Below, piece by piece: positions 35,617 to 47,532 of a stretch of DNA of 64,000 bases. Under the pieces are notes generated by a model. The model saw only the letters and a program-made list of their open reading frames with translations, had not been told where the DNA came from and did no database searches. The DNA is from Burkholderia mayonis (lineage in GTDB: Bacteria; Pseudomonadota; Gammaproteobacteria; Burkholderiales; Burkholderiaceae). The position numbers and the translations under genes were made by a program. Numbering within the stretch: the stretch's first letter is position 1; each line of letters begins with the position of its first letter. The stretch spans positions 2,852,001 to 2,916,000 of the forward strand of contig NZ_CP013386.1 of NCBI RefSeq assembly GCF_001523745.2, in the 5' to 3' direction.

Positions 35617-36951
35617 TTACAGCCGCGTCTCGCGCGCCGCTCTCAGGAACGTGTCGAGAAGCGGCGTGCAGTCGAGCAGCTCGGGGCCGCCCGCACGATG
35701 GAACTCCGGGTGCCACTGGACGCCGACGACGAACGGCGCGCGGCGATAGCGGATCCCTTCGATGATCCCGTCTTCCGCCGATACCGCTTCGATGTTCAGA
35801 TCGCGGCCGATATCGCGGATCGCCTGATGGTGGATCGAGTTGACGATCGCCTCGCGGCGGCCGGGGAACATGTTCGCGAGCGTCGAGCCGTCCGGAAAGC
35901 GGATCGCGTGCCGATGCTGGTCGTAGTGTTCGCTCACGTGCACGCCCGCCGTCGGCACGTCGCTCGCGATGTCTTGATAGAGCGAGCCGCCGAACGCGAC
36001 GTTGATGAGCTGGCAGCCGCGGCACACGCCGAGCACCGGCTTGCCCGACTCGATGAACTCGTGCAGCAGCTCGAGCTCGTACATGTCGCGCACGCGATCG
36101 CCGGGCCACTCGGGGCGCGCGTCGGCGGCCGCGTAGGTCTGCGGCGACACGTCGGCGCCGCCTTGCAGCAAGAGGCCGTCGAGATGCTTCGCGTAGTCGC
36201 GCAGCCGGATGTTGCTCGGATGCAGCATCCCCTGATGGCCGACAGTCGGAATCATGAACACGAGCACGTTGCGCGACATCACCCAATGCGCGATCGATTC
36301 CTCCAGATACTGCAGCGTCTTGCCACGCAGCCCGGGCGCACCCGGCTCCGGATGGAAGATGCGCGCCGACACGCCGATGCGCAGCGTGCGCTGCGTGATC
36401 CGCTGGCCCGCGCGGTCGAACAGCCGGCGCGCACGCGCGGCAACGATCCGGCCGAACACCGACCACGGCGTGTCGCTTTGTTTCAGGTAGGCGGGCGGCG
36501 CGGGCGAAGCGGCGCTCGCGGGCGGCGGACGCGGCGTCTCGAAATCGGGTTGCGCGCCGAAGCCGGGCGGCGGCGAGCCGTTCTTGGCCGTGGCCGCCGT
36601 GGTGCCGGACATCGATGCGCCGGCTCCAGTCGCGCCGGAGGATACGGCGCCGGCTGCGGCCGAACCGGACGCCGCCGCGGCTGCGGCCGGCTGCGCGGCC
36701 CCACCGCCCGCAGCGACGCCGGGCGCACCCGGCTCGGCGATCGTGTCGGTCGGCGCGGCGCCGGGATCGCCGACGTCCTGCGCAGCCGCGATCTGCGCGG
36801 CGAACGCGTCGACGTGGACGGTCGCGCCCGCTGATGGCTTGTCGGAAACGGTGGACGGCGAAGAGTCCGAGCCGGCGTGGCCGGAAGACGTCGCGACGGA
36901 AGGGGAAGCAGAACCGGACTGATCGGCTCTTGCGGACGTGTTTTCGCTCAT
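35617..36951 (-). CDS. Class I glutamine amidotransferase, gamma-glutamyl-GABA hydrolase (PuuD) family, with long low-complexity N-terminus
   Basis: 444 residues. The catalytic domain (about 190-440) has the nucleophile Cys310 in GVCRGCQLINV and His414/Glu416 in VQWHPEF, the peptidase C26/PuuD pattern. PuuD hydrolyses gamma-glutamyl-GABA in putrescine breakdown. The first 155 residues are Ala/Ser/Gly/Pro-rich with no predicted fold, and are absent from E. coli PuuD (254 aa). An internal start near the catalytic domain is possible but no Met lies just before it. No puu partners are adjacent, so the substrate is open. Confidence 0.82.
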   Translation of the reverse strand: MSENTSARADQSGSASPSVATSSGHAGSDSSPSTVSDKPSAGATVHVDAFAAQIAAAQDVGDPGAAPTDTIAEPGAPGVAAGGGAAQPAAAAAASGSAAAGAVSSGATGAGASMSGTTAATAKNGSPPPGFGAQPDFETPRPPPASAASPAPPAYLKQSDTPWSVFGRIVAARARRLFDRAGQRITQRTLRIGVSARIFHPEPGAPGLRGKTLQYLEESIAHWVMSRNVLVFMIPTVGHQGMLHPSNIRLRDYAKHLDGLLLQGGADVSPQTYAAADARPEWPGDRVRDMYELELLHEFIESGKPVLGVCRGCQLINVAFGGSLYQDIASDVPTAGVHVSEHYDQHRHAIRFPDGSTLANMFPGRREAIVNSIHHQAIRDIGRDLNIEAVSAEDGIIEGIRYRRAPFVVGVQWHPEFHRAGGPELLDCTPLLDTFLRAARETRL

Positions 36952-37523
36952 GACGGAGGTCTGGCGCGTCGGTCACGCGGAGAATCAACAAGAATTCATT
37001 ATCCTTCAGTACACGATCGGCGGCAAACCGACAGAATTTCGTCAGTATTGTTGCAATGCTGTGTCGAATGCGTGTCGATGCCCGTTGCCATCGCGCGACA
37101 TCGTGCATTTTTCGGCGTACGAAGCGGCGCGCGGCCGCATGACAGGCGCGTCGGCGCGGCAGGACGAGCACCGTTCGGGCGCTTCGGCCCCGTGCTCAGC
37201 TCAAACGTGATATCGACGGCCGGCGACAAGCATGAGCAATCGTGCACGAGCGTCGTTGGCGTATCCCAACGATTCCGCTCACGAATCAGCGTCCGACGCC
37301 GTTTCCGACCGCGCCCGATCCGGCATCCCGCCGCTTCGGCGCGCGGCGATCCGCGCATTCCACGCAACGAGCCGACGCACGCCGCCCCCTCGCCCTCGCG
37401 CCGCAACGCTGTTCTACAATGCCCGAACCCGGCCGCCGCGTCCTGACGTTCGCGGCTGCGCCACGCACCGTGCCGAGCCGCTTCGCGCGGCACGTCGCCA
37501 ACCCAATCGAACCCGATACCGCC
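36952..37523. other. Divergent intergenic region, amidotransferase / amidase
   Basis: About 570 bp with no recognisable gene. The left 130 bp are AT-rich compared with the surroundings and probably contain the amidotransferase promoter. The right part is GC-rich and leads to the amidase. Open frames here have no family features. Confidence 0.6.
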
Positions 37524-38900
37524 ATGACCACGTTCGCCCCCTTCCCGCCGCTCGCCCGGCTCGCCGCCGATCTCGCCGCCGGAGCGACGACGAGCCGCGC
37601 GCTCGTCGAAGCCGCGCTGGAACGGATCGCCGATCCGGCAGGCCAGGGCGCGATCGCGTTCACCGAGGTCGATGCACAAAGCGCGCGCGCGGCCGCCGAC
37701 GCGCACGACCGGCTGCGCGCGGCAGGCACCGTGTTGTCGCCGCTCGCGGGCATTCCGGTGTCGGTGAAGGACCTGTTCGACATCGAGGGCCAGGTGACGC
37801 GCGCCGGCTCGCGCGTGCTCGACGACGCGCCGCCCGCGAACGTCGACGCGATCGCCGTCGCCCGCCTGAAGCGCGCGGGCGCCGTGCCCGTCGGCCGCAC
37901 GAACATGAGCGAGTTCGCGTTCTCGGGCCTCGGCCTGAATCCGCACTTCGGCACCCCGCGCTCGCCGTACCGGCGCGGCGTACCGGGCGACGAGCGGATC
38001 GCGGGCGGCTCGTCGTCGGGCGCGGCCGCATCCGTCGCGGACGGAATGGCGGCCGTCGCGCTCGCGTCCGACACGGGCGGCTCGATCCGGATCCCCGCCG
38101 CGCTCTGCGGGCTGACGGGCTTTAAGCCGACCGCGAGCCGGATTCCGAAGCAAGGCGGCGTGCCGCTGTCGACGACGCTCGATTCCTTCGGCCCGATCGG
38201 CGTGTCGGTCGCATGCTGCGCGCTCGTCGACCGGATCCTCGCCGGCCTCGAGCCGCACGTGCCCGCCGCGCGTCCGCTCGAAGGCGTGCGGCTCGGCGTG
38301 CTGACGAACTATGTGACGGACGGCGTCGACGCACACGTCGCGGCGTCGCTCGACGCGGCGCTCAAGCACCTGGAAGCGGCGGGCGCGATCGTGTCGGAAG
38401 CGCGCTTCGCGCCGCTCGAGCGGCTGCCCGACATCAACCGCTTCGGCTTTTCGTCAATCGAGGCGTACGCGTGGCATCGCCCGCTCATCGCGCGCCATCG
38501 CGACGCGTACGACCCGCGCGTGCTCGCGCGGATACTGAAGGGCGAGCCGGCGAGCGCCGCCGATTATCTCGATCTCGTCGCCGCGCGCGCAGCGCTCATC
38601 GACGAAGCGGCGCGCACCGTATGGCAGCGCTTCGACGCGCTCGTCGCGCCGACGGTTCCCGTCGCGCCGCCGCGCATCGACGAGCTCGAGCGCGACGACG
38701 ACGCGTTCACGCGCACGAACGCACTCGTGCTGCGCAACCCGAGCGCGTTCAACTTCCTCGACGCGTGCGCGCTGTCGCTGCCGTGCCATCCGCGCGATAC
38801 GGCGCCCGTCGGCCTGATGCTCGCCGCCGCGCCGCACCACGACGACGCGCTCCTCGCGATCGGCCAGGCGGCCGAGGCCGTGCTCGCGACGATCCGCTGA
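37524..38900 (+). CDS. Amidase-signature hydrolase
   Basis: 458 residues from the ATG at 37524 (MTTFAPFPPLARL). The Ser-cisSer-Lys triad is readable as Lys82 (VSVKDLFD), Ser163 (GGSSSGAAAS) and Ser187 (DTGGSIRIP). The family includes GatA, indole-acetamide hydrolase and many detoxifying amidases. The length and lack of gatC/gatB neighbours argue against GatA. The substrate is unknown. dsbB follows about 100 bp downstream on the same strand. Confidence 0.88.
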   Translation: MTTFAPFPPLARLAADLAAGATTSRALVEAALERIADPAGQGAIAFTEVDAQSARAAADAHDRLRAAGTVLSPLAGIPVSVKDLFDIEGQVTRAGSRVLDDAPPANVDAIAVARLKRAGAVPVGRTNMSEFAFSGLGLNPHFGTPRSPYRRGVPGDERIAGGSSSGAAASVADGMAAVALASDTGGSIRIPAALCGLTGFKPTASRIPKQGGVPLSTTLDSFGPIGVSVACCALVDRILAGLEPHVPAARPLEGVRLGVLTNYVTDGVDAHVAASLDAALKHLEAAGAIVSEARFAPLERLPDINRFGFSSIEAYAWHRPLIARHRDAYDPRVLARILKGEPASAADYLDLVAARAALIDEAARTVWQRFDALVAPTVPVAPPRIDELERDDDAFTRTNALVLRNPSAFNFLDACALSLPCHPRDTAPVGLMLAAAPHHDDALLAIGQAAEAVLATIR

Positions 38901-39002
38901 CGCCGCCCGAGCGCTCGACGCCGCGCCGTCGGAATACGACGCGGCGTTCGCGTTAAAATCCGACGATTCATTTTCCCGACCGCTCGAAGGAATGCCGTTT
39001 CG

Positions 39003-39512
39003 ATGAACAACCTGACGCTCTCGCTGCGCCGCGAACGACGACTGCTCGTGCTGCTCGGCCTCGTATGCCTCGCGCTCCTGGCCGGCGCGCTGTACCTGCA
39101 ATATGTGAAGAACGAGGATCCGTGCCCGCTTTGCATCATCCAGCGCTATTTCTTCCTGCTGATCGCGATATTCGCGTTTCTCGGCGCGGGCATGACGAGC
39201 GGCGCCGGCATCGCGATGTTCGAAGCGCTCATCGTGCTGTCGGCCGCCGCGGGCGTCGGCACCGCCGCGCGCCACCTGTACGTGCAGATGAACCCGGGCT
39301 TCAGCTGCGGCTTCGATGCGCTGCAGCCGATCGTCGACAGTCTGCCGCCCGCGCACTGGCTGCCGGGCGTGTTCAAGGTCGCCGGGCTGTGCGAGACCGT
39401 CTATCCGCCGATCTTCGGCATTCTGCTGCCCGGCTGGGCGCTGATCGCGTTCGTGCTGATCGTCGTACCCGTCGCGGTGAGCCTGCTGCGCCACCGCGGC
39501 CGGCTGCGCTGA
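39003..39512 (+). CDS. dsbB: Disulfide bond formation protein B
   Basis: 169 residues with four membrane helices. Periplasmic redox pairs are Cys41/Cys44 ([10 protein letters not shown]) and Cys102/Cys130. It reoxidises DsbA and passes electrons to ubiquinone. Arg48 in the ubiquinone-site motif CIIQR is present. Length and topology are standard for proteobacterial DsbB. Confidence 0.95.
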   Translation: MNNLTLSLRRERRLLVLLGLVCLALLAGALYLQYVKNEDPCPLCIIQRYFFLLIAIFAFLGAGMTSGAGIAMFEALIVLSAAAGVGTAARHLYVQMNPGFSCGFDALQPIVDSLPPAHWLPGVFKVAGLCETVYPPIFGILLPGWALIAFVLIVVPVAVSLLRHRGRLR

Positions 39513-40315
39513 CGTCCGCTGCGCGGCCGCGAAGCGGCGGGCGATCCCGCCCCGCCGCCGCCGTCGCGCACGTTTCAGGCCGCTTCGCCCGCCGCGCCGA
39601 CGCAGCGGGCTCGTGCGGGCGCCGCGTCGGCTTCCCCAATCGGCCGCAAACCGCGCAGCGCGACGGTTTCCCGCCGCCCGGCAACTTCGGCCCGGCGCGC
39701 GAATCCTATGTGCATCATGATCGCCGCCGAATAGCCCGCATCATCGCCACGCCATACCGCCGCATTTTTGCGGTGCTATCTTCGTTTCCGGATGGCGATC
39801 TACGTGCGCGTGGCGGGAGCCTCTCGACCCAGCGTAACGCGCGCCTGATCCGCAATGTCCCGTGGATTCGCCATGACAACGCAAACCATCCGCATTTCCC
39901 GCCGCGGCCTCGTCCGCGCCGCCCCGCGCGACGACACGCGAGGCGTCCGGCCTGCCGACGACGCGCATCGCGCCCGTTCGCCGCGAATCCGAACGTTCGA
40001 CGTCAGCCGATGCGTCGCGCATGCGACGCGCGACACCACTCGCCTTTGCCGGGTTTTCGGCGCGTGCCGCATCGACTTTGGCGACCGGGCTAACGGCATC
40101 AGCTTCCCGTTCCGCGTGCCGCGGCCTTCCGCTGCGATTCCGCGATCGCTGCACCGCGGCACGAAGCGCCGCTGCGTTATCGCCGCAGCCGCCCCTCGAC
40201 TGACGCCGCACGCGACGAATCTCGACACCGCCCGCGCCACACGAGCGCGACGCGTCATCCACGCGGCAACCGCCGCCCGCCCGGCCGTCACGGTCTGATT
40301 CTGGAGAAGCGCCGG
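39513..40315. other. Intergenic region between dsbB and xdhC
   Basis: About 800 bp without a convincing gene on either strand. Frames of 100-170 codons exist but are Arg-rich GC artefacts without family features. A small hairpin ACCGC/GCGGT around a T-rich loop lies near 39755-39780 and may be a terminator for dsbB. The xanthine dehydrogenase structural genes xdhA and xdhB, which often precede xdhC, are not here. Confidence 0.6.
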
Positions 40316-42414
<2,099 letters not shown>

Positions 42415-42481
42415 CGACCGCACAACGCGCGCGCGTTGCGACGCGATGCGCTCGACACGAGACACTGGGGAAAGCTTGACG

Positions 42482-43858
42482 ATGGACCTCTATCAAGGCA
42501 CGGCCGCGCCCGCGAAACGCTCGGCGCTCGAGCGCCATTTCGGCATCCGCGAGTCCGGCTCGCGGCTGCGCACCGAGATCGTCGCCGGCGCGACGACGTT
42601 CCTGACCGCGATGTACATCATCGTCGTCAATCCCGGCATCCTGTCACAGGCGGGCGTGCCGTTTCCGGCCGCGCTGACGGCGACCGTGATCGTCAGCTTC
42701 CTCGGCAGCTGCGCGATGGGTCTCTACGCACGCAATCCGGTGCTCGTCGCGCCGGGCATGGGCATGAACGCGCTCTTCACGTTCGTGATGGTCCACGGCG
42801 GCAAGATGCCGTGGCAGACCGCGCTTGGCTGCGTATTCTGGGCAGGCGTGCTGTTTGCGACGCTCGCCGCGTTCAACGCGCGCAAGCTCGTCGTCGACGC
42901 GATTCCGGCCAACCTGCGGCACGCCGTGTCGTGCGGGATCGGCCTTTTCATCAGCCTGATCGGGCTCGTGAACGCGAAGTTCATCGTCGGCGATCCGGTG
43001 ACGATCGTCCATGCGACATCGCTCAATCCGGTGATCGTCACGTTCCTGGTCGGCCTCGCGATCACGACCGTGCTCGTCGTGCGCCGCGTGACGGGCGCGC
43101 TCATGCTCGGCATCGTCGCGACGACGCTGCTCGCGATTCCGATCGGCCGCCTGTGGGGCGACGGCAGCGCCTACTGGCCCGCCGCGGTCGCGACGAAGAC
43201 CCTCGTCAACTGGAATGGCTTCGTCTCTGCGCCGGACTTCTCGGCGATCGGCCAGCTCGATCTGCTCGGCTCGCTGAAGTTCGCATACTGGCCGTTCATC
43301 TTCGTGATGCTGTTCACCGCGTTCTTCGACGCGCTGTCGACGTTCATGGCGATCTCGGAAGCCGGCAACCTGCGCGATCGCGACGGCAATCCGCGCAACA
43401 TCCGCCAATCGATGATCGTCGACGCGTTCTCGGCCGTCGTGTCGGCGCCGCTCGGCACGAGCCCCGCGAACGCGTACATCGAATCGGCGGCGGGCATCTC
43501 GGCGGGCGGCCGCACGGGCCTCGTCGCGGTGGTCGCGGGCTTATGCTTCGTGCCGTTCCTGTTCCTGTCGCCGCTGCTCTCGCTCGTGCCCGCGATCGCG
43601 ACGGCGCCCGCGCTCGTGCTCGTCGGCGTGTTCATGATGGAATCGATCACGAAGATCGAATGGCATCGCTTCGACGAGGCGATCCCCGCTTTCCTCGCGA
43701 TGATCCTGATTCCACTCACGTACTCGATCACCGAAGGCATCGCCTACGGCTTCCTCGCGTTCGTCGTGCTGAAGCTCTTCACGGGCCGCCGCCACGACGT
43801 GAAGCCGGCGATGTGGGTCGTCGCTGCGCTGTCGGTTCTTCTCGTCGCGCGGCTCTGA
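42482..43858 (+). CDS. NCS2-family (AzgA-type) purine base permease
   Basis: 458 residues from the ATG at 42482 (MDLYQGTAAP). Many membrane helices. It starts with the family's FGIRESGSRLRTEIVAGATTFLTAMYI block and has NPVLVAPGMGMNALF, FFDALSTFMA and GTSPANAYIESAAGI, the AzgA/GhxP-type NCS2 motifs. This group carries adenine, guanine and hypoxanthine by proton symport. It is placed between the deaminase (67 bp) and guaD (25 bp), so import is coupled with deamination. Confidence 0.92.
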   Translation: MDLYQGTAAPAKRSALERHFGIRESGSRLRTEIVAGATTFLTAMYIIVVNPGILSQAGVPFPAALTATVIVSFLGSCAMGLYARNPVLVAPGMGMNALFTFVMVHGGKMPWQTALGCVFWAGVLFATLAAFNARKLVVDAIPANLRHAVSCGIGLFISLIGLVNAKFIVGDPVTIVHATSLNPVIVTFLVGLAITTVLVVRRVTGALMLGIVATTLLAIPIGRLWGDGSAYWPAAVATKTLVNWNGFVSAPDFSAIGQLDLLGSLKFAYWPFIFVMLFTAFFDALSTFMAISEAGNLRDRDGNPRNIRQSMIVDAFSAVVSAPLGTSPANAYIESAAGISAGGRTGLVAVVAGLCFVPFLFLSPLLSLVPAIATAPALVLVGVFMMESITKIEWHRFDEAIPAFLAMILIPLTYSITEGIAYGFLAFVVLKLFTGRRHDVKPAMWVVAALSVLLVARL

Positions 43859-43883
43859 CTTCAATCGATACGGATTCCCTACG

Positions 43884-45194
43884 ATGACTCAAACCGCTTT
43901 CCGCGCGCGCCTCCTCACGTTCAACGGCGATCCCGCGCAGTCGGCCGACATGGCCGCGTACGACGAAGACGGTCTGCTGATCGTCGACGACGGACGCGTC
44001 GTCGCGGCCGGCGCGCACGCGGCGCTCGCGCCGTGTCTCGCACCCGGCGCGACGCTCGTCGAGATGCGCGACAAGCTGATCGTGCCCGGCTTTATCGACA
44101 CGCACGTCCATTATCCGCAGACCGAAATGATCGCGTCGCCCGCGCCGGGCCTCCTGCCGTGGCTCGACCGCTACACGTTCCCGACCGAGCGGCGCTTCGC
44201 CGATCCCGCGCATGCGCGCGAGGTCTCCGCGTTCTTCCTCGATACGCTGCTTGCGTGCGGCACGACGACGGCGCTCGTCTACTGCACGGTGCACAAACAG
44301 TCGGCCGACGCGTTCTTCGAGGCGAGCGACGCGCGCAGCCTGCGGATGGTGGCGGGCAAGGTGCTGATGGACCGCAACTGCCCCGAATTCCTGCGCGATA
44401 CCGCGCAGTCGGGCTACGACGACAGCGCCGAGCTGATCGGCCGCTGGCACGGCCACGGCCGGCAACTGTATGCGCTGACGCCGCGCTTCGCGCCGACGTC
44501 GACGCACGAGCAACTCGAAGCGTGCGGCGCGCTCGCGAAGCGCAATCCGGACGTGTTCATCCAGAGCCACGTCGCGGAAAACCTCGACGAGATCCGCTGG
44601 GCGGCCGCGCTGTTCCCCGAGCGCCGCAGCTATCTCGACGTCTACGATCACTACGGCCTGCTGCGCCGCCGCGCGGTGTACGGCCACTGCATCCATCTCG
44701 ACGACGCCGATCGCCGTCGCTTCGCGGAAACGGGGGCGATCGCCGCGCACTGCCCGACGTCGAACCTGTTCCTCGGCAGCGGCCTGTTCGATTTCGATCG
44801 CGCGAACGCGCAGCGGATGGCTGTTACGCTCGCGACCGACATCGGCGGCGGCACGTCGTTCTCGATGCTGCAAACGATGAACGAGGCGCACAAGATCGCA
44901 CGGATGACGGGCCATCATCTGAGCGCGACGCGGATGTTCTGGCTCGCGACGGCAGGCGCCGCGCACGCGCTCGATCTCGCGGACACGATCGGCACGCTCG
45001 CGCCGCGCACGGAAGCCGACTTCGTCGTGATCGATCCGGCCGCGACGCCGCTTCTCGCGCGCCGCACGGCGCGCGCGGAATCGCTCGAAGAGCTGCTGTT
45101 CGCGCTCGCATTGCTCGGCGACGATCGCGCGGTCTACCGCACGTACGCGGCGGGCCGCTGCGTGCATCGGCGCGACGGCGCGGACGCGCGCTGA
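43884..45194 (+). CDS. guaD: Guanine deaminase
   Basis: 436 residues of the amidohydrolase superfamily. Zinc ligands are in PGFIDTHVHYPQTEM (HxH), SHVAENLDEI, GHCIHLDD and TDIGGGTSFSML (Asp). It converts guanine to xanthine. It ends the purine run that begins with xdhC. The xanthine made needs xanthine dehydrogenase, whose structural genes are outside the window. No clear terminator is seen after it. Confidence 0.95.
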   Translation: MTQTAFRARLLTFNGDPAQSADMAAYDEDGLLIVDDGRVVAAGAHAALAPCLAPGATLVEMRDKLIVPGFIDTHVHYPQTEMIASPAPGLLPWLDRYTFPTERRFADPAHAREVSAFFLDTLLACGTTTALVYCTVHKQSADAFFEASDARSLRMVAGKVLMDRNCPEFLRDTAQSGYDDSAELIGRWHGHGRQLYALTPRFAPTSTHEQLEACGALAKRNPDVFIQSHVAENLDEIRWAAALFPERRSYLDVYDHYGLLRRRAVYGHCIHLDDADRRRFAETGAIAAHCPTSNLFLGSGLFDFDRANAQRMAVTLATDIGGGTSFSMLQTMNEAHKIARMTGHHLSATRMFWLATAGAAHALDLADTIGTLAPRTEADFVVIDPAATPLLARRTARAESLEELLFALALLGDDRAVYRTYAAGRCVHRRDGADAR

Positions 45195-45650
45195 ATGCGC
45201 GTGTAGAAGACGGGCCGTTCGGCGAGGAAACACGGCGGCGGTCCGGCTGCATCGGCGCGCATCGACTGACGTTCGATTGACGTTCTAATGGCGATCCCGC
45301 ACGACGCTGCGGTGCAGCAGCCGCGACAGCGCAGAGACCGACACGCGCGGGCACGCATCGAAACGCCGACGAACGCGGCTCCCGCTCGCGGCCTCGCCGG
45401 ACCGCCTCGCGCCCGCACGCGTCCATGCCCTCGAATTCGAATCGAACGTGACCGGCGCGTCCCTGCATTTCTTTCACGACCGCGCGTCGCCCACGTTTGC
45501 TCCGCTTTCGCCCATGCCGCCCGCGTCCGTCGACACACGCTTGCGCCTGCGACATCCCCCACCGCATCGATTGCACGCGTTGCTCCGCCCGAGGCGACGA
45601 ACCGCAACAATGCATCCCTTCATGCAAAAAAGGCGTGCTAGAATCCGCTC
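45195..45650. other. Intergenic region upstream of the manganese riboswitch
   Basis: About 450 bp with no recognisable gene. It lies between guaD and the riboswitch-controlled transporter. A -10-like TAGAAT (45639-45644) sits 11-16 bp before the riboswitch start. I see no good -35 at 17 bp. Confidence 0.55.
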
Positions 45651-45652
45651 CT

Positions 45653-45790
45653 CATTGGGGAGTAGCCGCTCCGCCCGAGCCGACGCCGCCCGGCGCGCTC
45701 GTGACGGAGGCGTCCGTCAACAGACTTGGCCGTCGCGGCCATGGCGGACGCAGCCCGCAAGGCCTGGCGAGACCGATGGTTCACCGCACG
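45653..45790 (+). ncRNA. yybP-ykoY manganese riboswitch
   Basis: The conserved 5' block TTGGGGAGTAGC opens the motif at 45655. The characteristic GTCAACAGACTTGGCC segment, a GCCATGGCGG hairpin arm, and the closing block AAGGCCTGGCGAGACCGATGG (45759-45779) follow, the conserved order of this Mn2+-sensing class. It lies upstream of a TMEM165/GDT1-type transporter, a known target of this riboswitch. The transporter start is 70-80 bp downstream, so control of either translation initiation or termination is possible. Confidence 0.9.
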
Positions 45791-45857
45791 CCGTAGATGG
45801 GCCCGGCGCGCGGCGAATCGTCGCTCGCGTTCAACCAGGCCCAGGGATATCCGTTCC

Positions 45858-46430
45858 GTGACTCAAGCCTTCCTGATCTCGACAGGCGCTGTCGCCCTCG
45901 CCGAAATCGGCGACAAGACCCAGCTGCTCTCCCTCGTCCTCGCCGCCCGCTACCGCAAGCCGTTGCCGATCATCGTCGGCGTCTTCGCCGCAACCCTGAT
46001 CAACCACGGCTTCGCCGGCGCGCTCGGCGAGTGGCTCGGCGTGTATCTGACGCCGTCGGTGATGCGCTGGGCGCTCGCGATCTCGTTCATCGGGATGGGC
46101 TTGTGGATTCTCGTGCCGGACAAGCTCGACGCCGACGAGGCGAACGCGAACCGCTCGCGGCTCGGCGTGTTCGGCGCGACGTTCGTCGCATTCTTCCTCG
46201 CGGAAATGGGCGACAAGACGCAGATCGCGACCGTCGCGCTCGCCGCGCGCTTCCAGGATTACATCGGCGTCGTCGCCGGCACGACGTTCGGAATGATGCT
46301 CGCGAACGTGCCGGCAATCCTGCTCGGCGACCGTTTCGCGCACCGGCTGCCGACGAAGCTCGTCCACGGCATCGCGGCCGTCCTGTTCATCGTGCTCGGC
46401 GCGCTCGCGTTCGTCCACGGCGGCGCTTGA
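45858..46430 (+). CDS. TMEM165/GDT1-family (UPF0016) manganese/calcium exporter
   Basis: 190 residues from a GTG at 45858 (VTQAFLISTGAVALAEIGDKTQ). Longer frames read back through the riboswitch and were rejected. Six membrane helices in two repeats each carry the signature ExGDKTQ (EIGDKTQ near residue 16 and EMGDKTQ near 116). Family members export Mn2+ or exchange cations with protons. The yybP-ykoY riboswitch ahead strongly supports induction by Mn2+ and a manganese efflux role. No good Shine-Dalgarno precedes the GTG. Confidence 0.9.
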   Translation: MTQAFLISTGAVALAEIGDKTQLLSLVLAARYRKPLPIIVGVFAATLINHGFAGALGEWLGVYLTPSVMRWALAISFIGMGLWILVPDKLDADEANANRSRLGVFGATFVAFFLAEMGDKTQIATVALAARFQDYIGVVAGTTFGMMLANVPAILLGDRFAHRLPTKLVHGIAAVLFIVLGALAFVHGGA

Positions 46431-46609
46431 CGGCACGAAAGCCGCATCAGGCCGGCGGAACATTCGCTGGCGCAGCCCCACGGCGCACTGCAGCGGCTCA
46501 CAGCGGAGGCTGCGGCCCGTTGTCTGCCGGCCCGGCGCAGCGCCCGCTGCCGATGTGCCGCATCGTGACTTGCCGCTTCATCGGCTTTCCGCCTCGCCAG
46601 GTCGTCCGT

Positions 46610-47314
46610 TCAACGCGCCGGCACCGTAGCGGCGCCGGATGCGGGCGCGGCCGGCGCCGCGCGCTCGTTCGAAGGCATCGGCGCGGGCGCGCCGTTCTTG
46701 TCGACAGGCAGCCGCACCGTACGCACGGTGCCGTTGCCGAGTGGGAAGTCGGTGAGCGCCGCACGGGCAAGATACGGCATCGCCTGCAGCAGCGACGAAC
46801 CGTCGCCCGCGTTGCGCGCCGCGACGTTGTAGACCTCCTTGCCCGTCGCGCGCTCGGTGATCCGGATCTCGAGCGAGCGCTGGAAGATCTGGTAGCTCTG
46901 GTTCACGTAGCCCGCCGGAAACGGTCCCCACGGACCGAACGGCCCCCAGGGGCCGCCGCGCCAGTACGGGCCGGGGCCGAACCACGGGTCGTAGTAGACG
47001 GGCTGCGGCACCGACACCCAGTCGCTCTTGATGCCGTACGCGAGGCCGACGAGGTAGCGCGCGTCCTTCGTCGGCACGCGGGTGAACGCGTAGGTCGACA
47101 GCTCGTTGCCGACGATCTGCTCGTAAGTCGACTGCTCGAGGCTGTTCTGCTGCTCGGCGGTCCGGACGAACGCGTAGCTGCGCGTCGCGTCGCTGCCGCT
47201 CCAGTTCGAGAACGCCGTGACCTGCGTCGCGACATAGGACGTGCAGCCGGACAGCAGCACGATCAGGGCACCCGCGACGAGCGCCGCGCCGCGGATGATG
47301 GGATTGCGTTTCAT
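46610..47314 (-). CDS. DUF4136 lipoprotein
   Basis: 234 residues from the ATG at 47314 with an AGAGGA Shine-Dalgarno. A lipobox LLSGC gives lipid attachment at Cys24. The mature part has a DUF4136-type core (SYAFVRTAEQQNSLEQSTYEQ, RYLVGLAYGI, RSLEIRITERATGKEVYNV). A Gly/Pro/Trp-rich insert (GPGPYWRGGPWGPFGPWG) lies near residue 122, and the tail is Ala/Pro-rich. Function unknown. It is divergent from pepN. Confidence 0.85.
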   Translation of the reverse strand: MKRNPIIRGAALVAGALIVLLSGCTSYVATQVTAFSNWSGSDATRSYAFVRTAEQQNSLEQSTYEQIVGNELSTYAFTRVPTKDARYLVGLAYGIKSDWVSVPQPVYYDPWFGPGPYWRGGPWGPFGPWGPFPAGYVNQSYQIFQRSLEIRITERATGKEVYNVAARNAGDGSSLLQAMPYLARAALTDFPLGNGTVRTVRLPVDKNGAPAPMPSNERAAPAAPASGAATVPAR

Positions 47315-47532
47315 GTTCGTCCTCTTAGTCGGTGGCACCGCGCGGGCTGGCCGGACGTCGCGATGACCGGATCATACGCCGTCGCGCGAGCGCCGCGCCG
47401 ATAATACAAAGACCGTTCGCGCCGCCGAAAAGTTCGTCCCGCGCACCGCGTGCAAAGGCTTTGTACAATGGGCTTTTGTTGCCGCGCCGCCCGATCGGCG
47501 CGCCCCCTCTCTTTCTTACGCCCACGATCGAC

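Noticed and set aside
39741..40298. Several 100-170-codon frames between dsbB and xdhC
   Set aside because: Arg-rich composition on both strands, no motif, no good Shine-Dalgarno.
45726..45857. Longer N-terminus for the TMEM165-type transporter
   Set aside because: It would translate the yybP-ykoY riboswitch; homology begins at the GTG at 45858.
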